A DNA stretch of 64,000 bases from Physcomitrium patens (GCF_000002425.4 NC_037265.1:8519238-8583237), one strand, 5' to 3'; shown: positions 24,285 through 36,560, counted from the first letter of the stretch. A program made the numbers and translations. The notes: generated by a model not told the origin, from the letters alone.

Positions 24285-25080
24285 AACCATTTGGAAATCT
24301 GTCAATAACTTGATATGGCCCATGTCATTAGCATTTGTAGTAACTTTATATGCAGTACGGTATACCCATAAAGCTGCGAACATCTTGGTGTCCCAATTTA
24401 TTCCTGCTCCTCAAACTGTTTTTGTTAAGATTTTACATAAAATTCCATTAGTCTTTTTCGTTTGTCCATTGGCTCTAGGATAATACGGTGTAATCTTAAG
24501 ATGTCTTATCTCGTATTTAGCCATAAGTACTTTGATTGTATTATTTATAAAATGAGTTTCTCGATCATTAAAGAATTTTCATGGACAACCGAACCGTATA
24601 ATAATATTTTTATACAAAATGGTTGCTACTGTACTTGTACTATTGGTTTTCATAGCTACGGCTTCAGTCCATTTTGTTACGTAATCCGTTGCTACCAGTA
24701 TATATCGTTTTTGTCCATTTCTCAAGGTTGGTGCAATTGGTCCCACAAAATCAATTCTCTATTTTTCAAAAGGCACTTGAGCCAGAATTGGTACCAATAG
24801 CATTGCTGAAGTTGTAGTAGGTCGACCCGTTCTATGACATGGGTCACAATGACGGACAAATTGGTGGGCATCTGTAAATATTGTTGGCCACCAATAACCA
24901 GCTTGTAAAGATTTACGAGCCATGGTGTCCCCTACAAAATATCCACAATAATTGTCCAAGTGGCAATCTTCCAATATATTATTCACTTCAGTCTGATAAA
25001 TACAGCGTCGTAAAACTCCATCCTTGCTTTGTTTATACAAAGCTTCACCAATCATCGTATAAGGTGCACATTTTAATATT
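24285..25080 (-). pseudogene. Family C integrase
   Basis: The zinc-binding HHCC domain is in the open frame 24759-25055 (HLDNYCGYF, GYWWPTIF, HCDPCHRTGRP). The catalytic core follows to about 24290 across stops: IDFVGPIAPTLRNGQKRYIL with the first Asp, VATDYVTKWTEAVA with the second, FND for the third region, and YYPRANGQTKKTN. The lineage resembles Tat/Athila, without a chromodomain. Broken frames make it inactive. Confidence 0.85.
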
Positions 25081-25085
25081 AAGCA

Positions 25086-25770
25086 TCATTTAAGCTTTTC
25101 ATTGAAATTAGGTGGGAAGGTTTGAAATGTCAAGTATTGAATTATTTCACTATACTCCGGAGTAATTATATCTATCACAAATAGTTTTGCATTGGGTAGT
25201 GCATTGTTAATGGGTTCATTACCCAATATATTGGATAATCGAGATAAATGGTTAGCATTGGAATGTGATTTTCTTGGTCTTACTTGAATAGTAAAGTCAA
25301 ATTCTTGCAAGAGTAGAACCCATGATGCAATACGACCATTCAATTGAGGCTTATTAATCATATATTTTAAAGCATCATGGTCGACATAGAAAAAAAATTT
25401 ATAACCAAGAAGATAATGTCAAAACTTTTGTATGGAATAAATCATCTCCAATGCTTCTCTTTTGGTTATTGTATAATTTCTTTCAGCTGCTACCAATTGA
25501 CGACTTGTACAATAAATACGGTGATCAAAATCCTAGTCATTTTTTTGGCTTAACAGAGAACCAATCGCGACATTAGATGCATCCACATAAACTTGGAATG
25601 GTTTTGTCCAACAAGGTGCCACCAATATTGGTGTTGAAACTAATTTTTGTTTCAATGTTTCGAATGCAATTGTACATTCATTTGTCCAAACTGGACTGGT
25701 CCCATCGATTGGTAGTTTCTTCAAGAGATTTGTCAAAGGAAGGCATATAATTATGAATAGATAAATCACC
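25086..25770 (-). pseudogene. Family C RNase H
   Basis: The first part (25533-25769) reads WTNECTIAFETLKQKLVSTP, then QVYVDASNVAIGSLLSQ, with the D of the YVDAS box. A broken middle follows. The C-terminal piece 25086-25361 contains GRIASWVLLLQEFDFTIQVR and the NANHLSRL box. This matches gypsy RNase H order. Confidence 0.85.
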
Positions 25771-25828
25771 GATAATAAATGACATGGCCGACAAATGCTC
25801 GAACACCCATAATAGTGTCTGGTTGCTT

Positions 25829-26500
25829 TTATTCTACTATAATCTTTATTTTATCTGAATTTGTAGCAATGCGTGCCATTGAAACTATATGATCCAAGAG
25901 TTTAATAGAAGACACACCAAATTGGTACTTTTTTAAATTTAAGAAAATTCTATATTTGGCACATTGATTCAAATATTGATCTAGATATTCTAAATGCTTG
26001 GCTCTCGTACTAAATGTACAGAAATCATCTAGAAATATTTCCATTGAAATTCGTAGATAATCTTGGAATACTTGCACCATTACCCTTTGAAATGTAGCTG
26101 ATGCATTATAAAGTCCAAATGGTATAACCTTATAGGCAAAGGTCCCCCAATCCATAATAAAAGTAGTTTTTAACTAGTCTTCTTTTGTAATTTTAACTTG
26201 ATTATAATGGAAGAATCCATCAAGAAATGAATAACATTCATGTCCAGTGACAGTATCCAATATACTATCCGTGAATGGTAAAGAAAAATAATTCTTCTTA
26301 ATAGCCACATTTAATTTGCAAAAATCTTGATAGATGCGAAGTTTTCCATTCTTTTTCGATACCATAACAATTGGTAAAATCCATTCACTGAAAGGAACTG
26401 GATAGATAAATCCAATCTCCAAGAGTTTATCTAGTTCTTCTTTTACCATAAGTAAGTATTTTGAATTAAGTCGATGTTATCTTTGGTGTATTGGTGTAGC
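25829..26500 (-). pseudogene. Family C reverse transcriptase
   Basis: Open piece 26174-26449 begins at the LLEIGFIYPV region and has KKNGKLRIYQDFCKLN, SLPFTDSILDTVTGHECYSF. Piece 25829-26155 has FGLYNASATFQRVM and the catalytic FLDDF box, with Phe at the first position as often seen in this lineage (F/Y-x-D-D). A stop separates the pieces. Confidence 0.85.
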
Positions 26501-26989
26501 GTTCTCCTCCAATATAATTCGATGCTCACAAACTTCAACTGGAATTCTTTTTAAATCTACATACAACCATGCAAAAGCAATTTTATGTGTTAAGAAGTAA
26601 TCCATCCAAATTTCTTTATTCTTGCATTTTATACCGTCATAAATCTGAATGATTTGGAAAGCCTCCCTTGTATCTAAATTAATTGGTTGACATCATGGAA
26701 TTTTAGGAGTCTCTGAAATAATATTCTGCTCAATTCCAAAATATTTTATAAAATCTGACAAATTAGAACTTTTTAACTCTAATTCCATAGTACTAACGAT
26801 ATTAATATCTTATCTATTAATCCAATATGCAATCATATGATCAGAATCGTCAATAACATCTAGAGGAACTAAGTACTCTCTTGATCTTCTACACTCATAA
26901 TTCATTCTAATATGCTCGACAACTTGCCTTGTATCAACATAAATTGGGTCAAGTATACCAATTTCTTCTTCTGTAGACTCATCTTAACA

Positions 26990-28000
26990 ATCCGACGTGA
27001 ATTATGAACTAAAAAATTGAGTTTTTCCATGATATTGGACAAGGTACATTTGAAGCACAATTTTATTATTACCTTCCCTAATTATCAATGTACTACTTCC
27101 CCAGTCATTTTGAACTTTAGCTTGATACAACCACGGTCGCTCCAATAAAATTGGATATGATAATATAGAGTTTTATAATTGGAAAACAATATAATCAATT
27201 TTGTAGGTAATTTCCATAATTATTGTATCAATACTTCGTAAAATATCCATAGGTTTAACTTGACTAGAGTCAACCATTTTCAAAACTACTATAGTAGGCA
27301 ATAATTGATCCAAATCCAACTCCTCCTTTGTAGTGGCATACATAAGATTTATACTAGATCCTCTGTCTACTTGCACTCTTGATACTAATACTCCATCAAT
27401 TGAAACATCAATCGTTAGTGCACCCGGATCGAGATTCAAACTTACTTCTTTGATTTTTTTATTTTGAGAACTGCGACAAATTAATGAGGAATTCAAGATA
27501 GTTCGGCACTTAGATGCTACCACCAATAGTTGCTTCATAGAGATCGTGGGCTATATGGTGCCCAAATCTTTTAGAATATCATATGGTTCTATATTAGTGA
27601 TAATTCCCAATGTCTGTTTCTTCTTCCTAATCCTAGACACTGATGCAAGTAAATTGGTTTTTTCTATGTTAGAAATTGATAAAGCTACTGGAACTAAATT
27701 TGATGGAGCTTATAAAATTGATTCTTTCAACGGATAAGATTGTTCTACCAATTGGGTTGATATTGGTTCCTTGGAATTCATGCCTCTGAGAAGATCTTTC
27801 AATAGAAAGGATATTTCTTGAAATTTTATAGAGAACAGAATAGCTTGAAAGGGAACCGAAGCTTTTGTAATCGGTACCTCATTAGGATGCACAATCAATT
27901 CAGGTCTTATGCTAAGTAAAGAGCACATGTCAGGACCTGGATTGGATGGCCCCGTAATTGGATCCAATTGGTCCTTCGCTTCAAGATCACCCAAATGTTG
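26990..28000 (-). pseudogene. Family C protease and linker
   Basis: Open piece 27173-27538 includes the protease flap region and the active site Asp-Arg-Gly-Ser-Ser (VQVDRGSSINLM), where Asp-Gly-Gly-Ser is typical of this lineage. The piece 27710-27994 (MGDLEAKDQLDPITGPSNPG) is a Pro-rich linker between gag and protease. Gag knuckle-like pieces occur again near 28160-28300. Confidence 0.65.
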
Positions 28001-28589
28001 AATTGGTCTTTTCTCTTTTTGTTGACTTCTTTTAAGGACAGCTTGGACTACTTCTATTCAATGAACTAATGATTTTTGTGTCCCGTTATTTTTTTCCTCT
28101 GTAATTTACACAGTCGATTGTATCTTCTGATCATAATTATTAGGATTAAATAGAATATTACATTGATAATAAAAATAACTTGATTACTTGCAATTTTGAC
28201 ATATTACAGTATATTCATCTATAAACCTTGGATTAGGATATTCATTGGCATAATGACAAATTTACTGGCACCAATAGCAACATAGTGGTTTTTGGCCTAT
28301 ACTGTCATGTATACTTGGAGTCTCTACATGAATATATCTACTAGGCTGATTCCAGGTAGCCATAGTAAATGATCCTAGTTGATTGGTTGCTATTAGTCGA
28401 GAATTGGACTCCTGAATCAATATAGTTTGGAGATTATTCCCTCAATTATTTCCACCATTCTGCATATTTGTTCCATAAAGTGGATTATAATTAGTATTTT
28501 AAAAATTCCAAAGCCAGGATTAGGTCGATTTGGACGTTTACTATTCCAACCATCCATATTTCCAATCTGTACTTGATTAACATCCTATT

Positions 28590-29640
28590 GAGTTGGTTGT
28601 ATTAATGTCTGGTTATTGAACTATTGTTGCCTTTGTAAATGTCAACAGTTTTGGATAGGGTGCTTTCCTCCACAAAATGTATATTAAACATCCATTTGTC
28701 TAGATGATGGACATTCCGTATCAAAATGACCTTGTCCCTTATAATTATTACACCATACATTAGATCTCATATTAGAAGGCTTATGTCATTTCTCCTTATC
28801 TTTAGCCAAATTCATCGCCAATTCTTCCATCTTCTTTGTTAGATTTAATAACAAGGCTTCATTTGAATCTTTAATAGTCACATTTGTGAACAACTCCAGT
28901 TGTTGATAGGTTGGTGATGTAAAATAAGGTGTCATTGTTATTGGCACTATTGCTTGGAGTGGAGTAGCATTAATTGATTTTTGCAACATAAAATTTTTCG
29001 TGTTGGAGTCAGCCATTTGTGGACAATTACCCATCGACACATTTTCCAGTTGTATTTGTTGACTTCCTAAATTTGGAATCATCGTGGCTGCCCCTGTTAA
29101 CAAATGATCATAATAACATTCTTCCCACATCTTTGCTCATGCCAACGATGCTTCTATCGTAGCTAATCGAGCCTCTTTTACAAACATTTTTAATTCTAGT
29201 GGATGTAAACTATTGATTAATATCGACAATATAAATACATCTGGCATTTGATTATTTGGCCATTTACGAAGTATATCTGTGACCTGACCATAATAAGACT
29301 CTACTGATTTCTCCTCAAACATCTTGTTATTCATAAAACTTTTTTTAAATCCATCTTCAAATCCAATTGGTCTAAAATGAGTTAGGAAGGTATTCCTCAA
29401 GGCTTCTCAATTAAGAAATCTACCCATTGATTACCGATTATATCATTCAAAAGTTGTATCTTTTAAAGTTGCTGCCAACCATCTCAACCAAATATCTTCA
29501 ATTCTACCATTATTAGCCATACAGGCTATCAAGAATTGAGATATATGGTGATCGGGATCAAAATTCGGACAACCACTAAAAGTAGGTAATGGTGCCACAC
29601 TTGTAGTGCGGTCTCCTACTGCTCCTATTTATACCACAAT
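28590..29640 (-). pseudogene. Family C gag
   Basis: The retrotransposon gag core is in 29137-29400 (FLTHFRPIGFEDGFKKSF, ESYYGQVTDILRKWPN). A central region follows in 28786-29130 (LTKKMEELAMNLAKDKEK). Two ruined zinc knuckles lie at about 28640-28750 (CNNYKGQGHFDTEC and FCGGKHPIQNC). The expected start codon is ATA near 29630, whereas the partial copy at 20624 has ATG. Stops interrupt the frame. Confidence 0.85.
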
Positions 29641-30018
29641 TGGTATTTTTGGCACTCCCATGGCCATTGGTGTTATCACTTGTCTCTTTGCTATTTGAAT
29701 TTGAATTTTTCTTCCTTTGGTTTTACTTGGACCTACAACTCCTTTTTGTCGTTCTCATAGGAGATTTCTTATGCATAATCACTCTTGCCTTTCTTTTGCT
29801 TATCGATTAATTCTTTGATAATCCTTCCTTTCATGATTATCACTCATGATCTTTCATTCTTCTTTACAAAATTAATACTTTCTTGAATTATAACTCACAT
29901 ATTTGTAACCCTAAAACTATTTTTTCTCACGTTCTCATTCAACATATAATTCCATCTCCTATACAATCAATTTCTAATATTTCATATTGTTATTATTTCC
30001 TTGGCAGTGGTGCCAAAA
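29641..30018 (-). other. Family C leader and primer-binding site
   Basis: The non-coding leader runs from gag to the 5' LTR. The primer-binding site, about 29999-30015, reads TGGCACCACTGCCAAGG on the minus strand, three bases from the LTR edge. Confidence 0.75.
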
Positions 30019-30788
30019 TGTTCTTCTCGTTGTATTCAAGCTTCAATATTTCAAAGCAATTGAACTAATAGAAGTGGGTTTGAATATGGAAAAAGACTGA
30101 TTATATGAATTGGGTTTGTTAGTGTCACAATTGGCTATACTCTAGCTATCTGAAATCAATTATCAAACTACAAAACACCGAGGCTTACTACTTCTGTATT
30201 AATTCAACACATAATCCATTCTATGAATATCAATTCAATAATACTTCCATATTCTTATTAGTTCATCTCCCACTTACTCTCTTTGTGGTTTATATATATT
30301 CAATTATTGATCTCTAACTTACTTATTATATTCAGTTTCACAATTCATCATACAAAATTCAATATCTTCACTTAATACAACACAATTCAATAATCTTAAT
30401 TCTTAAGGTCACCGATTTGCTCCAAAATGGTTAGTCCAAAGTCATATTCCACAATATTCTAATCACAATTTCAACAATACTTCTCTCAATCACAATTCTT
30501 CATAAGCAAATAATAAAAGCAAAAAAAACAAAGAAGTAGTACCAAGCTTATCCCGGCTTACGACTCTCATAGTCTGGCCCCAATCTCCTTTTTTTTAACC
30601 TCTTTATCCTACCAGAAGATGGACCATCGGCCAACAGATTCCAAAGGTTATGAACCTTTTAATTCTTAACCATTTGTTCCACTAACAACCTACTGTTACT
30701 AACGAAACTACCTTACCATAAGTCTAATTCTCAAGATTGTCAATAACCAACTAGTAACTTACTACAAAATTTATTTACATGTTCTACA
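30019..30788 (-). mobile_element. Family C 5' LTR (right)
   Basis: A 770 bp LTR with ends TGTTCTTCTCG and GTTCTACA. It aligns with 21015-23300 once the inserted copy 2 is removed. B2 reverse-transcriptase sequence starts directly to the right. Differences from the left LTR are scattered throughout, so this insertion is not recent. Confidence 0.88.
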
Positions 30789-31700
30789 AATAACTCGGAT
30801 CATTTTTGAGATCTTCTAATCCATAATTGTTTGAACTTTCTTAGGATCCATCATAAGTCCATTATTTGAAATGATGTAACCTAAGAAGTCAACTTAAGTA
30901 ATGTAGAATACATACTTTTTTTATCTTGGCATAGAGTCTCACATCTCTTAATTTTTGTAACACACAACAAACATGAAGTTCATATTCTTCTATATTCTTA
31001 GAATAGATTAAGATGTTGTCTAGACAACAAACAACAAAATCATCCAAAAACTTTCAAAAAACATCATCTATAAGATGTTAAAAAGTTATTGGTGCATTTA
31101 TAAGTCTAAAAGGTATGACATTGTATTCAAAATATCCATACCTGGTTCAAAATGAAGTCTTCTTTTTATCTCCTTCTTTGATGCATACCAAATTATATAT
31201 TCTTTGTAGATCTATTTTTGTATAGATCTTAGTTTGATTCAACTAATTAAAAAGTTTAGATATTAAAGGTAATGGATACTTGTTCTTGATGGTGATCTTG
31301 TTGGATCCTTGATAATCTACATACATTTATAATGATCCATCTTTTTTCTTCATAAATAGAATTGAGGCTCTTGCTAGAAATTTGGAATGGGATATGAAGT
31401 TCTTGGCTAGATTTTCTTTAATATATTCTTTAATTTCCATCAACTCATTTTGTGATAAATTGTAGATTGGTCCAAATGGTTGTTGTGCCCATTCCTGAAG
31501 ATCAATTGAACAATCATAAAGACGATGTTTTGGAAGAGTATCCACATCTTTTTTCTCAAATACATCTTGAAAATCCTGATATTGGCTTAAAATACTACTT
31601 GAAGTCTTTGCACCATTAGAAATGAGTGTGGCATAAATGACATAAGGTAATCTTTCTTTTGCAACATACAAGAAAGCTCTTGCACCTACAAACATAGGTT
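30789..31700 (-). pseudogene. B2 reverse transcriptase
   Basis: Minus-strand RT of family B: entry phrase in 31327-31695 ([39 protein letters not shown]). It continues across stops through the KMFGFLRT-equivalent and palm regions to the DPKKVQTI-like phrase near 30840. It aligns with B3 49386-50460. The palm aspartates lie in a broken frame near 31000. Confidence 0.8.
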
Positions 31701-31964
31701 TAATTATACTAGACTTGTGATTTTTTACTTCATTAACTATATTCTTAGTTATATTTTTAGAAAAATCAAGAATACAAGAAATCCAATCTACTCAAAGGTT
31801 GTATTTTTTTAACCATGATAAATCTAAAATGATTGGATTAGAAGGAGATCTAATAATATTAACTACCACAAAGCTATTATAACTATTAGTTATTACTTCT
31901 ATAAGAAAGGTTTCTTGAGTAACATCTCCAAAAGACAATAGGTGACCATATATAACTTCTACAT

Positions 31965-34017
31965 TGTCGTGATGTAACACGACTAATAGGTGAAAGAGTG
32001 TGGAAATTATTATAATATAGGAGTTTTTAGTTCAAAGTATTAGAGCAAATTATCTTAGAAATATAGTTAGTAGTCAAAAGGATAATAAAACTAAAAAGTA
32101 TCAATATTACTTTTTACAAAATGGCCTTCTACTTACTTTGTTGGACCATAAATAAGGCAAAATAAAATAGATTAGAAAAATAAAGGATATGAGCATTTAT
32201 ACAAGGAATTTAGGAATTGATTTTAACAAAATTTAACTCAAAAAGAAAAAATTTGATATCCAAGGCTGGTTATCAACCTGAGTCAAAATCAGATCCCAAG
32301 GTACAAAACCAAGCACCTACAACAACTTCGAGATTCTTTTATAGATCGAAGAGTAGAATTCAATAAGAGACTAAATAAAATTTCTTTGAGCATTATTATT
32401 GTGTGATTTGGATTTGTAATGACTTTGTAAGAGCTTTATAAAATCAAGTTTATTTGAGATGATTTGGGATTTTGTGAAATAAAATAGGGTTGACATTTTG
32501 GGCAATTTCATGAGTTTCGTAATAGATCTACAAATGAAATTTTGTAGGTCAATGGTTATAGTTGTGTTTAATATGTATTGTGAATTTTAGCTTGATGTAA
32601 TAATTGAATTGAGGGTTATTAAGGTTTAAGTAGATTAAGATTTTAGAAAGTAGAATTTTAGGTCCATTTAGCATTTTTAAGATTTCTTACAATTTACTAG
32701 TTGGATTGGAGTGAAATTTATATGTGAAGATAGTAGAATTGTTTTATTATGTATATAAGAATTTTAAAATCAATCAAATATAGAAAAAAGGGAGATATTG
32801 GCTTTGGGAGATTCACATCAAGGTCAAAAAAAGAGGTTGATCAATATCTGAGCATGTTTTTGAGGTTAATGTCTATTTGGTAATTTTGATCATTTTCAAA
32901 AAAAATTCACTTATTGGTAACTTAATTATTAAGATGTATGAAAATTTTTAGTTAAAATCAATGATTTATTCATTCGTTATTGAGGTTTAAGTCTATTGTA
33001 GGAATTACTTGGGATTCATTAGGGTTTGGTTTAGGGTTTAGGATTTGGTGAGGATTTGATTTAGGATTTAGGATTTGGTTTAGGATTTAGGATTTATTTA
33101 GTATTTGGTTTAGGATTTAGGATTTAGTTAGGATTTATTTTAGGATTTAGGATTTGATTAGGATTTAAGGTTTGGTTAGGATTTATTTAAGATTTGATTT
33201 AGAATTTAGGATTTGGTTAAGTTTTGATTTAGGATTTAGGATTTGATTAGGATTTGATTTAGGATTTAAGATTTTATTAGGATTTGATTTAGAATTTAGG
33301 ATTTGATTAGGTTTTGATTTAGAATTTAGAATTTGATTAAGATTTGATTTAGGGTTAGGATTTGACTACGGTTTGATTTAGGATTTTATTAAGATTTGAT
33401 TAGGTTTTGATTTAGGATTTAGGATTTGATTAAGATTTGATTTAGGATTAGGATTTAACTACGGTTTGATTTAAGATTTAGGTTTTGGTTAGGTTTTGAT
33501 TTAGGATTTAGGTTTTGGTTAGGTTTTGATTTAGGATTTAGGATTTGGTTAGGATTTGATTTAGGATTTAGAATTTGATTAAGATTTGGTTTAAGATTTA
33601 GGATTTGATTAAGATTTGATTTAGGATTTAAAATTTGGTTAGGATTTGGCTAGGAATTGATTTAGAAATTATGATTTATTTAGGATTTGTTTAGGATTTA
33701 AGATTTAATTAGTTTTTGGCCTAAAATTTGATTGAAGTCTAATAGGATTTTAATTAGGATTAAATTAATATTTGATTAAGACATATTTGAAATATATTTG
33801 TGATCATTCTAATATTTCTTTAAGATTTTCTATTATCTCTTTGTAATTCTTTTAAGGTTTCTTTGAATTGATTAAAACTTGTTTAATATTATTATCATCT
33901 AATTAAAATTTAATTAGTATTCTATTAGAGTTAGGATTTTGTTATTATAATTTCTATTCTACCTTCTAGAGCCAAGTACCTGGAGCATTTTTAAGCAAGA
34001 TTTCATATATTATGACA
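31965..34017 (+). mobile_element. Solo LTR-like element, family A type, copy 3
   Basis: This 2053 bp block begins TGTCGTGATGTAACACGAC and ends CATATATTATGACA, with a perfect 4 bp duplication ACAT (31961-31964 and 34018-34021). Uninterrupted B3 reads CTTCTACATGAACAGG, confirming the target. TG..CA ends plus a short duplication are the signature of an LTR; inward sequence shows only a short imperfect inverted repeat. It is the longest copy because of a ~700 bp telomere-like array. Confidence 0.88.
33010..33720 (+). repeat. Expanded degenerate telomere-like array in copy 3
   Basis: About 700 bp of GGATTTGATTTAGGATTTA-type units with a higher-order pattern of alternating GGATTTGATTTA and GGATTTGGTTA phrases. 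It starts with TTTAGGG-like units near 33025. The array is much longer than in copies 1, 2 and 4. Confidence 0.9.
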
Positions 34018-34230
34018 ACATGAATAGCTTTAGTTTTTTTTATTAAAGATATGTTAAGTCTTTTAGCAAATTTTTCATCTAAAAAATACACTGTGGCTCT
34101 TAAATCTAACAAAGTAAAGGCTTTGTAATCTATTGGTCCTAAAGTAATGTTTAATATAAAACATGGAAAGGGTTCTGAGAAAAAAATAAGACCTTTATTA
34201 GGTACTATATAAGATTTCAGCCACACGGTC

Positions 34231-35250
34231 CCTATTGTAGTTGGACAAACTTGTTTTCTGATATATTATCTTTTTTGATATTTGTACTCCTCATTTTATA
34301 ATTGTGTCACTTCTTTAGACAATATTGAGCAGTGTGCTTAGGTTCTCCACAATATAAGCACAATCCTTTTTAAAGGCAATAAGTCTTTTTATTCTTAGTA
34401 AGAGGTTTGAAACGAATCACATCAATTTGCATATCTTCTACTTTTGAATATATATGTTGAGGAGGCGTTGGTGTTTCCATTAAATTATAGTAATTTTGAG
34501 GCCTACTTGCCTGACTATTAGATCGAAATTTGAAAATTTGATTGTTATACTTCATAGCAAAGTCAATTACTTGACTCAATGTTTGAGGATCAAGTAAGTT
34601 GAACATCAATTTCCTTACTTCATATTATAGTCCATAGAAAAATTGGCTAATAAGTGCAGTATCATGCCACTTAATATCAGTTGCAAGTTTGAAATTGTAA
34701 AGCATATAATATTAGGGATTGATTACCTTGTTATAAAATATAGATCTTATTGGTTTTAATATAAGTTACATCATATTCTTGATATATAGATCGAAATTCT
34801 ACTAAAAAAGCCTCTAAATTATCCAATATTAGATCTCATCGTTCAAAAAAAGATGAAAACTATGATAATATTGAACTTGAAAGAAGTATATCAATGAATC
34901 TATATGTGATTTTAGAATTGGATAGCTTTGAAGTTGAAGTTCAATCACAAGTTGTACTTGATTGATAAATCCTTGAAACTTGAATCTTGTACCATCAAAC
35001 TTCTCAAATAAGACAATTCTTGGTTTTTTAGCACCAGAAGGATGTTCCACCTTAGAAAAATGGACATGATTGGATGAAAATGTTAAAATAGCTCCAATCA
35101 TATTTATGTCTTTATTTCTTGCTATTCTTATTATTCCTTATGGTGGTAAACTCAGTTGATGCATTACAAGCATTAACTCGTTCAATCGCTCTTGGATTTT
35201 TGTCATTGCACTTTTCATTTCAAGAAGCTTTGCCATGATAATACTTAGAA
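34231..35250 (-). pseudogene. B2 gag
   Basis: The zinc knuckle on the minus strand (about 34310-34365) is intact: C-LY-C-GEPK-H-TAQY-C. Upstream pieces 34370-34609 (DPQTLSQVIDFAMKYNN, SKVEDMQIDVIRFKPL) and 34829-35101 (LFEKFDGTRFKFQGFINQVQ) are collinear with family D gag. A coiled N-terminal region near 35150-35240 starts the ORF. Stops lie between pieces. Confidence 0.8.
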
Positions 35251-35438
35251 AATAAATGTCTAATATTGCTCAAGACAAGCAGAACAGGGGACTTTAGAAT
35301 AAAGAAGATACTAAGAATAATATTAGTTTAGAAGAGAATAATTTGTAACTTCTAATATGCTTATGTCTTATCAAAAAAAAAAGGATAATTCACATTTAAT
35401 CTTGAAAAGACAAAACTCTAATATTTTAAGTATATTCT
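35251..35438 (-). other. B2 leader with a weak primer-binding-site match
   Basis: Between gag and LTR there is a stretch reading ATATTAGAGTTTTG on the minus strand. It resembles the TGGTATCAGAGC primer site for initiator tRNA-Met with several changes. It is offset about 10-14 bases from the LTR edge, so this call is tentative. Confidence 0.3.
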
Positions 35439-35994
35439 TGTCAATCTCTCAAGGACATGAACTGAAAGAAGATGCATAAACTTAAAAAATCTATATCAAA
35501 AGAAAAATGACAAAATAACAATAAAGTAGTATGTATATCAAAAGGAAATTGGAATGGCTATTACCAAATGACAAGGAAATTAGAGACTCTTAAATCTATA
35601 CTAGAAGCAAGAAAGGAGTTGATAAGAGTGAAGAAGGCTTCACTCTTACCTCTATATATATTATCTAAATAAAAGCTATGTGGCAATATTCTATAGGATT
35701 TGTAATATGTGTTGATTTTGTAAGACACATGCTTTAGCTTATAAGGTAAGTTTTGTAAGTTTGGGCTACATAGTTAGCTTGTTCTTCAAGCTACCAACAT
35801 ATGTGGCACATGGCCAACTTGTTGACTACGTTTTTAACTTAAAAAGTCAATTAAAGACACCTATAAAGTCAAAGTAGTATCTATAAAGCTTCTAGAAAGC
35901 TTGTATAGAAGATATTTTGGAATTGACTTATTTTTACCTATTATTATTTAAATCATATAAGTAATTATTGATTTACATGTGTATGTCCATGACA
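35439..35994 (-). mobile_element. B2 5' LTR (family B)
   Basis: A 556 bp LTR whose minus-strand start is TGTCATGGACATACACATG. It pairs with 16158-16704 and is flanked outside by CTCTC, matching CTCTT at the far side. An 8 bp difference near the inner edge (TCTCTCAA) looks like a small local duplication. Confidence 0.85.
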
Positions 35995-36560
35995 CTCTCT
36001 TTCACTTGCTATGAAATTATTTTCATCTCTATTAAGGTTATTATGAGTATTGTTTATATTCTCCATGTTCTTTTCTTAGTATTGTAGAAATTTTTTATCA
36101 AGTTAAGTATTTTTTTCTCAAATATAGTAATTTTTTATATTACTTTTTGAATTATTATGTTAGTAAAATAGATACTTTTGTTTTATCTTGAAAATTGAAT
36201 CAAAACATCATTTTGAGGTTTTTTTTTTTTTTTTTCTTCGTCACTTCATAGACTAGTCTTGATGTTACATAATTCATGATAAGTTCTTTCATGTTAATAG
36301 ACTTTAATGTTACAATGAAGTAATTATAATATTCTACAAGATTCATGAGCAATATCAATTCAATGTTTCAATTATCAATTGGTTTATCAAAAAGTGCTAG
36401 TTGGTTTGCAAGTGATTTTATCTTATTAATATGAGCCATGAAGTCATTTCTTTCTTCCATCTTTATCATTAAGAAATTTCTTGTCTATTGAATATAGACA
36501 AGGTTTTTACTTCCATAGATGTTGCAACATCTCAAAATTAAGATAAAAAAAATTACTAAC
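35995..36560 (-). pseudogene. Copia gag fragment
   Basis: The minus-strand translation between about 36500 and 36200 reads EERNDFMAHINKIKSLANQLALFDKPID, then LMNLVEYYNYFIVTL, as in the UBN2-type gag of copia elements. The first bases form the B2 target duplication, so this is the continuation of the copia protease at 16157. The two halves of one copia element are now ~20 kb apart. Confidence 0.75.

Larger units (their letters stand above)
31701..34230 (-). pseudogene. B2 protease, split by a solo LTR
   Basis: The C-terminal half is 31792-31964 (NSFVVVNIIRSPSNPIILDL, WLKKYNL). The N-terminal half is 34022-34226 (PFTLLDL..TVYFLDEKFAKRL region). The active-site triad reads Asp-Leu-Arg instead of Asp-Ser-Gly. 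The interruption is solo LTR copy 3 (31965-34017). B3 (50607-50993) provides the uninterrupted version. Confidence 0.8.

Noticed and set aside
23521-24285. 254-codon plus-strand open frame
   Set aside because: It lies antisense to the family C coiled-coil ORF and integrase tail. It has no domain, and its composition follows from the charged minus-strand helix.
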